Of a DNA stretch of 44,752 bases, positions 41,101 through 44,752 are shown piece by piece. The translations under genes were made by a program, and so were the position numbers. Position 1 is the stretch's first letter; every line of letters starts with the position of its first letter. The stretch spans positions 1 through 44,752 of the forward strand of contig JAFULU010000128.1 in assembly GCA_017483125.1 (NCBI GenBank), given 5' to 3'. This stretch comes from Clostridia bacterium. GTDB taxonomy: Bacteria > Bacillota > Clostridia > Oscillospirales > CAG-272. The notes under the pieces were generated by a model. The model worked only from the letters and a program-made list of their open reading frames with translations. It was not told the origin of the DNA and ran no database searches.

Positions 41101-41910
41101 CCCGACCGCGCCAAGGTGAGGATTGCGGGTATCATCAATGGCGTGACCCTCAAGACCACTAAGAAGGAGGAGCGCATGGCCTTCTTCACGGTGGAGGATT
41201 CGGGGGGCGTCATCGAGTGTCTGGCCTTCCCCAAGACCTTTACCCAGTACGGGGAGATCATCAAGGTTGACAAAGCCGTGTTTGTGGAAGGGAATCTGTC
41301 GGTCCGCGAGGAGGAGTCTCCGAAAATTTTGGCTTCGGTGATGGGTCTGCTGGTGGATAACGACCACTTCAGCGGCGCGCCCAAGCCCGCCGAGAAGCCC
41401 GCGCCCAAGCCCGCGCCCGCTCCCACGGTCAAGCCCCAACAGGCTACCCCTACGCCCAAGCCCGCCGCCGAGAGTAAGCCCGCGTATAACCCTTATGAGT
41501 CCATGCCCTCGGCACGGACTCCCAAGCCCGCATACAATCCCTACGAATCCATGCCCTCGTCGCAGACTCCGAAGCCTGCATACAATCCCTACGAATCCAT
41601 GCCATCGGCACAGGCTCCCAAGCCCGCGTACAACCCTTATGAGTCTATGCCCGCGCCCAAGCCCGCTCCCAAGCCTACCCCCGCCGCCCCCCCGCAAAAG
41701 CTCTACCTCCGCGTCCCCGACCGAGAGGGTGAGCCGTACCGGAAAGCCCTCAACCTCGCCGAGATCTTCTGCGACGGGACCACCGCCGTGATATTCTACG
41801 ATATGAGCGACGGGAAGTACTACGCGTCCAACCTCCGCATGAAGGCCACCCCCTTCGTGCTGACGAGACTGGAGGGGATCTTGGGGAAGGAAAACGTGGT
41901 GGCGAAATAA
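38119..41910 (+). CDS. dnaE: DNA polymerase III alpha subunit DnaE with tandem-repeat insert
   Basis: The replicative-type C-family polymerase DnaE. The 1,263-residue product has an N-terminal PHP domain (FVHLHLHTEYSLLDGACR, residues 4-21) and the polymerase core with GPGRGSGAGSLVAYCIGI (about 370-387) and PDIDVDFCYNRRDEVI (about 410-425), which holds catalytic Asp residues. The fingers/beta-binding region includes YQEQVMSIFRVMAGY, then HhH and an OB domain (AKVRIAGIINGVTLKTTKKE, about 1010-1030). Typical clostridial DnaE is about 1,150 residues. The excess is a Pro/Lys/Ala linker with four 16-residue repeats containing KPAYNPYESMP (about 1120-1180) before a conserved C-terminal domain (LYLRVPDREGEPYRKAL). 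AGAAAGGAG precedes the ATG. Confidence 0.97.
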   Translation: MGTFVHLHLHTEYSLLDGACRIAYLPARVKECGHDAVAITDHGVLYGAVSFYEACKKAGVKPIIGCEVYVAPNSRFDKTGMQGREGAYNHLVLLCESMEGYQNLMTLVSAGFTEGFYGRPRVDMELLRRHHKGLIALSACLSGDIPKRLLAGDYEGAKNAALTMSAIFGAGNYYIEIQNHNLPEERQILPALLRLARECDLPVVATNDCHYLRREDAYMQEVLTCIQTGRTVGEDGKVGFATDEFYYKDTGEMEMLFSRYPGAMENTVRIAERCDLEFDFTKTYLPKFPCPDGLTAGEYLARLTEEGLARRVQAGQIVFDDGKHSETAYRDRIAYELGVIGSMGYDDYFLIVQDYVNFAKSRDIPVGPGRGSGAGSLVAYCIGITEVDSIAFDLLFERFLNPERVSMPDIDVDFCYNRRDEVIAYVADKYGRDHVSQIITFGTLAARAAIRDSGRAMGMSYADVDVVARAVPQELGITIKEALRLPDLKALYEGSEEVKKLVDTAMSLEGMPRNASVHAAGIVITDRPVCDFVPLAVNNGTTVTQYDMDTVAKLGVLKFDFLGLRYLTIMHDAEEQVKESDPDFALDRVPLDDAETYELISRGQTLGVFQLESGGMRQMLTGLKPRAIGDIEAAIALYRPGPMEAIPRYIANRENPSLVKYPSPLLEPVLSSTYGVTVYQEQVMSIFRVMAGYTYGHADIVRRAMSKKKASVLEAERADFVAGAEKNGMTHAEAEKLFDDMGSFANYAFNKSHAAAYALISYRTAYLKAHHPGAYFAALLTSVLGNQPKMAEYTAECAKYDIQVLPPDINESQMDFHATKTGRGGHIRYGLLALKNVGEAFLRAILNERKRKPFTSFEDFLDRLSGHDLNKRQVEALIKAGAFDSLPHHRAQLLAVFETMIDTLSAKNRANLEGQMDMFSMAEDIMDTTPSFSYPEVRPYTLREMLMLEKEASGMFFSGQLLDDFSKCVEALAPMQIVEIAPSDEDGETDTPALPDRAKVRIAGIINGVTLKTTKKEERMAFFTVEDSGGVIECLAFPKTFTQYGEIIKVDKAVFVEGNLSVREEESPKILASVMGLLVDNDHFSGAPKPAEKPAPKPAPAPTVKPQQATPTPKPAAESKPAYNPYESMPSARTPKPAYNPYESMPSSQTPKPAYNPYESMPSAQAPKPAYNPYESMPAPKPAPKPTPAAPPQKLYLRVPDREGEPYRKALNLAEIFCDGTTAVIFYDMSDGKYYASNLRMKATPFVLTRLEGILGKENVVAK
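41476..41655 (+). repeat. 48-base tandem repeat inside dnaE
   Basis: Four copies with exact 48-base spacing begin at 41476, 41524, 41572 and 41620 (the last is partial). Each encodes KPAYNPYESMP plus a variable SA/SS-QT/RT spacer. Synonymous codons differ between copies (CCTTATGAG against CCCTACGAA), so the array is not brand new. Confidence 0.9.
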
Positions 41911-41917
41911 AAGAATG

Positions 41918-41945
41918 ACCGTCCTCCCCGTGGGGACGGTTTTCT
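41918..41945 (+). terminator. Intrinsic terminator after dnaE
   Basis: ACCGTCC/GGACGGT stem (41918-41940) followed by TTTTC. Confidence 0.85.
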
Positions 41946-41994
41946 TACCCCTCAACGTTAACCAACTCTTAACCCCGCAACAACCAATTAATAA

Positions 41995-42023
41995 TTGATT
42001 TCCGCACATTTTTGTGGTATGAT
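41995..42023 (+). promoter_or_regulatory. Sigma-A promoter of the XRE/TPR gene
   Basis: TTGATT (41995-42000), 17-base spacer, TATGAT (42018-42023), with an extended -10 TG. The transcript would start near 42030, giving a leader of about 205 bases. Confidence 0.75.
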
Positions 42024-42082
42024 AAAGGCGTAAGCTTACAACACACCATTCCACCATACACGAAACACAGAATAAGGAGATA

Positions 42083-42219
42083 GCGTGAAAGCTCATAGAT
42101 TGGAAAAATCTACGGTTGCTGTTTCACGCCCCAATTCGACCTAAGCATGGACGAGGTCCATGCTTGTCGCCAGCGACACAGTCGAATTCCAAACCGAATT
42201 TGTGCCGCCGCAAGGCGGC
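42083..42219 (+). promoter_or_regulatory. Highly structured 5' leader of the XRE/TPR gene
   Basis: Perfect stems follow one another. A: GCGTGAAA (42083-42090) with TTTCACGC (42122-42129), enclosing TAGATT/AATCTA (42096-42112). B: AATTCGAC (42133-42140) with GTCGAATT (42181-42188), enclosing C: AGCATGGAC/GTCCATGCT (42144-42164) and D: TGTCG/CGACA (42165-42178), i.e. a three-way junction. E: GCCGCC-GCAA-GGCGGC (42204-42219), a GNRA-loop stem directly before the ribosome site. Stem A overlaps a possible leader-peptide ORF. It looks like an attenuation-type or other cis-acting RNA; no known riboswitch class recognised. Confidence 0.55.
42085..42144 (+). CDS. Possible 19-residue leader peptide
   Basis: A GTG at 42085 follows AAGGAG with five-base spacing and opens a 19-codon ORF ending TAA at 42142-42144: MKAHRLEKSTVAVSRPNST. 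It sits at the start of a folded leader, 90 bases before the XRE/TPR gene, and overlaps stem A. This is the classic layout of ribosome-sensing leader peptides. It is not proven to be translated. Confidence 0.45.
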   Translation: MKAHRLEKSTVAVSRPNST

Positions 42220-42234
42220 GGAAAGGAAATGAAT

Positions 42235-43359
42235 ATGAACCTGAAGATCGGAACCACCATCAAAAGCCTCCGTGCCAAGCACAAGGTCACGCAGGATCAG
42301 CTCGCCACCTTCCTGGGCTGTACCCCCCAGGCCATCTCCCGCTGGGAGTCCGAGACCAGCTACCCCGATATCGAGCTTCTGCCCTCCATCGCTGAATTCT
42401 TTTCGGTCAGCACCGACGAGCTGCTGGGGCTGAAGCTGAGCGAGCGGGAGCAGCGCCGTGCCGAGATCTACGATACCATCGCCCGCTGTTGCGAGATGGG
42501 CGCGGACGGCGAGGAAGACATCCGCACCGCCCGCAGCTTTGCCGCTGAGTTCCCCTCGGACGAAAAGATCCAAGCCCACCTGGCCGATACCCTCTGCCGC
42601 GCCTACATGTGGGACGGGAAGGCTCCCGACCACCAAAAGGAGCTGGAGGAGGCCGAAAGGATCTATCTGGCGCTCATCGAGCGCACCGACGACCAGGAGT
42701 TCCGCAACGGCACCCTGGAGACCCTGGCCACCCTGTACGTGGTGGGCTTTCAGGATAAGCTCCGCGCGGAGCGGGCTATCCGTCAGCTCCCGTCCATGCG
42801 GTACTGCCAAGAGGGGGTGCGCTCCAGTCTGTTCAGCTATTTTTTGGGTGACGATCCCCTCCCTGCCCAGGACTACATCCTGCGGCTGACCGAGACCCTG
42901 TGCAGTCAGCTGACCGAGTACGTGGCCTATGTCATGCCCAACGAGCCCGAGGGCTGGGACCGAAAGATCGAATACTTTGAAAAGATCCTTGACCTCTACC
43001 GCACGGTGTTCGGGGATGACCTGAACTACTTCCATGCCAGCGTAGCCTACGTCCACCGCGTCATCGCCACCTATCTGATCGCCCAGGGCAAGACCGACGA
43101 GACCCTGGATCGGCTGGAGCTGATGTACGATCACGTCATAGCCGCCGACAAAGCCAAGCCCGGGGATCCCTTCACCTCGCCCTTTACCGACCGCCTGGTC
43201 TATCCCGAGGCAAGCGACGAGTTCGACGATCTGCGGTGCGCCAATCACGCCTACTACTTCGCCGCCAAGATGAAGCAGGAGCGGTACGATCCCATCCGTG
43301 AGCATCCTCGATTTATCGCGCTCTGCGAGAGATTGCGGGAGGCGGCGCGGGAGTTTTGA
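42235..43359 (+). CDS. XRE-family transcriptional regulator with TPR-like C-terminus
   Basis: The 374-residue product has an N-terminal Cro/CI-type helix-turn-helix (about residues 5-60: IKSLRAKHKVTQDQLATFLG, QAISRWESETSYPDI) and about 300 residues of helical, TPR-like repeats (EEAERIYLALIERTDDQEF, IEYFEKILDLYRTVFGD, ETLDRLELMYDHVI). Such proteins often bind a peptide or partner through the TPR part. Start choice: AAAGGAA directly abuts the ATG at 42229, too close for use, so the ATG at 42235 (MNLKIG) is preferred. The gene has its own promoter and a long folded leader, and it lies just upstream of a type I toxin-antitoxin-like locus. Target genes are unknown. Confidence 0.88.
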   Translation: MNLKIGTTIKSLRAKHKVTQDQLATFLGCTPQAISRWESETSYPDIELLPSIAEFFSVSTDELLGLKLSEREQRRAEIYDTIARCCEMGADGEEDIRTARSFAAEFPSDEKIQAHLADTLCRAYMWDGKAPDHQKELEEAERIYLALIERTDDQEFRNGTLETLATLYVVGFQDKLRAERAIRQLPSMRYCQEGVRSSLFSYFLGDDPLPAQDYILRLTETLCSQLTEYVAYVMPNEPEGWDRKIEYFEKILDLYRTVFGDDLNYFHASVAYVHRVIATYLIAQGKTDETLDRLELMYDHVIAADKAKPGDPFTSPFTDRLVYPEASDEFDDLRCANHAYYFAAKMKQERYDPIREHPRFIALCERLREAAREF

Positions 43360-43405
43360 GGCGGTTTCACTTGAACAACTGTATTGTCTGACCGCTGAAA
43401 GAAAA

Positions 43406-43448
43406 ATACCGCAAAGGGGTTGACAAATCAGTCCCTTTGCGGTATAAT
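43406..43448 (+). promoter_or_regulatory. Consensus promoter inside a 13-base inverted repeat (antisense RNA promoter)
   Basis: TTGACA (43420-43425), 17-base spacer, TATAAT (43443-43448): a full consensus match. A perfect inverted repeat ATACCGCAAAGGG (43406-43418) / CCCTTTGCGGTAT (43433-43445) brackets the -35 and overlaps the -10. It may be an operator or a cruciform, or less likely a terminator for the XRE gene (no T tract). Confidence 0.8.
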
Positions 43449-43454
43449 AAGGGT

Positions 43455-43543
43455 ACGAAGGGGCCGTCGATGACGGTTGCTTCCTAAGCAAGAAAAGAGA
43501 TAATCACCTTAACTTGGAAGGAGCGGGCGGTTATCTCTTTTTA
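43455..43543 (+). ncRNA. Putative antisense RNA antitoxin
   Basis: A transcript from the consensus promoter would begin near 43455 and end at a strong terminator, AAAGAGATAA/TTATCTCTTT (about 43493-43543, T-rich end). It would be about 90 bases and hold the hairpins CCGTC/GACGG (43464-43476) and TTGCTT/AAGCAA (43477-43492). No ORF. Its 3' end is antisense to the last 13 bases of the small toxin ORF and to the toxin mRNA's 3' region, the convergent layout of RatA/TxpA-type type I systems. Confidence 0.65.
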
Positions 43544-43629
43544 TTATCATGACGAATAACGACAATGATCAAGGTAATGATATCGACGATCAACGCGCAA
43601 AGCGTAAAAAGTTCGATCCATGAAACCAT
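43531..43629 (-). CDS. Putative type I toxin: 32-residue membrane peptide
   Basis: A minus-strand ORF of 32 codons with a very strong ribosome site (AGGAGGTGAGGCTC before ATG at 43629). The peptide has a short N-terminus (MVSWIELF), one membrane helix (about residues 5-26, rich in Ile/Val/Leu) and a charged basic end RHDNKKR. This matches the plan of TxpA/BsrG and the putative holin-like toxins common in Bacillota. The frame is open upstream to an ATG at 43722, but the internal site is far better. Its stop lies in the bidirectional terminator shared with the opposing RNA. Toxicity is an inference. Confidence 0.7.
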   Translation of the reverse strand: MVSWIELFTLCALIVDIITLIIVVIRHDNKKR

Positions 43630-43788
43630 GAGCCTCACCTCCTCTGCGGAACGGATGTACACACCGAGGAAGGAGCATAAAAAGAATTTCACTTCCCCGA
43701 TGGAGAGGAAGCAACCGCGCACCGCGGATCAACAACAGTTGGACTGAAAGTAGATCGACAAGCCCCTAAGGGTCCTAAGACCGCCTAT

Positions 43789-43817
43789 ATTCTACCACAG
43801 ATCCCCCAATATGTCAA
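43789..43817 (-). promoter_or_regulatory. Sigma-A promoter of the putative toxin mRNA
   Basis: Minus strand TTGACA (43812-43817), 17-base spacer, TAGAAT (43789-43794), with an extended -10 TG. The transcript start near 43782 gives a leader of about 150 bases to the toxin ATG. That leader contains CGGTTGCTTCCT (complement of 43706-43717), identical to a segment of the opposing RNA (43474-43485). A read-through toxin mRNA could therefore pair its own 5' and 3' ends. Confidence 0.75.
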
Positions 43818-43867
43818 GATGTTCGGGAAAAGTCCTCCATCCAACCAAAATTTTGTATGCCCCACCA

Positions 43868-43896
43868 TTGACATCCGCCCCATTTTCGGCTATAAT
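43868..43896 (+). promoter_or_regulatory. Sigma-A promoter of prfC
   Basis: TTGACA (43868-43873), 17-base spacer, TATAAT (43891-43896): full consensus. The leader of about 115 bases to the prfC ATG includes repeat unit R4. Confidence 0.85.
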
Positions 43897-43944
43897 AAAT
43901 GAGATTGATACTTGTATTGAGACATACCGAATATTGCGAGCTCC

Positions 43945-43999
43945 CATGCAAGGCTCTCCCTCCGGGAGAGCTCCCGCCAAGGGCGGGTGAGAGGGCATA
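43945..43999. repeat. Single double-hairpin repeat unit R4
   Basis: Hairpin GCTCTCCC-TCC-GGGAGAGC (43953-43971) followed by CCCGCC/GGCGGG (43973-43987). The order and sequence closely match the right-hand module of element R2 (27490-27540). It has no terminal motif and lies in the prfC leader. Confidence 0.7.
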
Positions 44000-44020
44000 G
44001 AAAGAAAGGAAACCACCCAC

Positions 44021-44752
44021 ATGGCAGACTTCAAGCAGGAGATCGAGCGTCGTCGGACGTTCGCCATCATTTCCCACCCCGACGCGGGTAAGACCACCCT
44101 TACTGAGAAATTCCTCCTTTACGGCGGCGCCATTCAGAGTGCCGGCACGGTGAAGGGCAAGGCATCAGACCGCCACGCCGTATCCGACTGGATGGAGCTT
44201 GAAAAGCAGAGGGGTATCTCGGTGACCTCCTCGGTTCTGCAGTTTGAATACGACGGCTACTGCATCAACATCCGGGACACCCCCGGTCACCAGGACTTCT
44301 CGTAGGATACCGACCGCACCCTCATGGCCGCCGACAGCGCGGTCATGGTCATCGACGGCGCCAAGGGTATCGAGCCCCAGACCCGCAAGCTCTTCAAAAT
44401 ATGCGCCATGCGCCATATTCCCATCTTCACCTTTATCAATAAACTCGACCGCGAGGCCCGCAGTCCCTTTGAGCTTATCGAGGAGCTGGAGAAGGAGTTC
44501 GGTATCGGCACCTATCCCATGAACTGGCCCATTGGCTGCGGTATCGACTTCAAGGGCGTTTACGACCGTGAGAAAAAGGCCATTCTCGCTTTCAACGAGT
44601 TCCACCGCGGCCAGAACCGTATTCAGGCCATTGAGTGCGACCTGAACGACGCGGAAGCAGTGGACGACCTTATCGGCGAGAACCTGCGCAAAACTCTGGT
44701 AGACGATGTTGAGCTGCTGGACGGCGCAAGCTACGAGTTCGATCTGGACGAG
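44021..44752 (+). pseudogene. prfC: Peptide chain release factor 3 with in-frame TAG; 3' end beyond window
   Basis: RF3 is the GTPase that recycles RF1/RF2 after peptide release. The start [21 protein letters not shown]-loop [12 protein letters not shown] (about residues 19-30), the switch region [26 protein letters not shown] (G3), and after the break [12 protein letters not shown] (G4, NKLD) identify it firmly. Codon 95 (44303-44305) is TAG where relatives have Glu (DFSEDTYRTL). Three codons later GAC replaces the usual Tyr codon TAC. The frame is otherwise open to the window edge (44752). This is a nonsense mutation, an assembly error or a recoded stop; sequence alone cannot decide. AAAGGAAA precedes the ATG, and a consensus promoter lies upstream. 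Listed as broken on caution. Confidence 0.85.

Noticed and set aside
39589-42096. 835-codon open frame antisense to dnaE
   Set aside because: Same cause: high-GC codon use of dnaE leaves the reverse frame open. The translation has no family motifs.
42160-42234. Upstream start for the XRE/TPR protein at 42160
   Set aside because: It lies inside stem C of the leader without a ribosome site; the helix-turn-helix domain begins right after 42235.
43547-43735. Other 60-odd-codon frames across the toxin locus
   Set aside because: No ribosome sites; only the 32-codon frame has a strong one and a membrane-peptide pattern.
44303-44305. TAG in prfC read as pyrrolysine
   Set aside because: No reason for pyrrolysine in RF3 and no pyl genes in the window; mutation, error or general suppression are simpler.

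Overview
The window is a GC-rich, densely packed bacterial chromosome segment. It most likely comes from a gut-type Clostridia relative (Bacillota, Oscillospiraceae-like). Reasons: a HisZ plus short-HisG pair, CdaA, a bifunctional Rel with an RFKD motif, HemZ, a SpoVB/MurJ-like flippase, paired YfmF/YfmH peptidase homologues, strong AAAGGAG ribosome sites, and consensus sigma-A promoters in AT-rich gaps between GC-rich genes. No rRNA, tRNA, CRISPR array, prophage or classical transposase was seen.

Layout. 1-3.9 kb (minus strand): a TrpR-like regulator with its own promoter and a candidate operator, a small four-helix-bundle (S23) gene inside a heptamer-repeat element, then hisZ-hisG-hisD. 4-9.6 kb: a 1,090-residue beta-helix lipoprotein and an ECF sigma/membrane anti-sigma-like pair. 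9.6-13.7 kb: asnS, a Thr/Glu/Ala/Pro-repeat lipoprotein, and a three-gene membrane operon ending in a tethered PstS-like protein. 13.7-16.5 kb (minus): two YcxB-like paralogues between inverted heptamer arrays, then DUF4956 and VTC-domain genes. 16.8-21.9 kb: two polysaccharide deacetylases, diadenylate cyclase cdaA, an 82-residue membrane protein in the place of CdaR, and an FAD-dependent protein. 22-29.3 kb: recJ, rel, dtd, hemZ. 29.3-37.6 kb: a uridine-kinase-like ATPase, a flippase, mazG, yfmF, yfmH, lgt, folD and a small unknown. 37.8-41.9 kb: a small zinc-ribbon gene and dnaE with a tandem-repeat insert. 42-44.75 kb: an XRE/TPR regulator behind a structured leader with a possible 19-codon leader peptide, a type I toxin-antitoxin-like locus, and prfC, which carries an in-frame TAG and runs off the window.

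The most notable content is in the gaps. (1) Heptanucleotide arrays in inverted orientation bound three segments: one carries an S23 four-helix-bundle gene, one carries no gene, and one carries the YcxB pair. The first two share a CTTTCGC/GCGAAAG hairpin just inside the left array, which suggests a family of small mobile elements with autonomous and non-autonomous forms. (2) Three palindromic GC-rich elements share an outer terminal motif, and two of them begin on the TAA stop codon of the upstream gene. (3) A convergent small toxin and antisense RNA, each with a consensus promoter, share a bidirectional terminator. (4) The leader before the XRE/TPR gene folds into several perfect stems around a short ORF with a good ribosome site. 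(5) None of the 37 complete genes ends in TAG, yet prfC contains one in frame.
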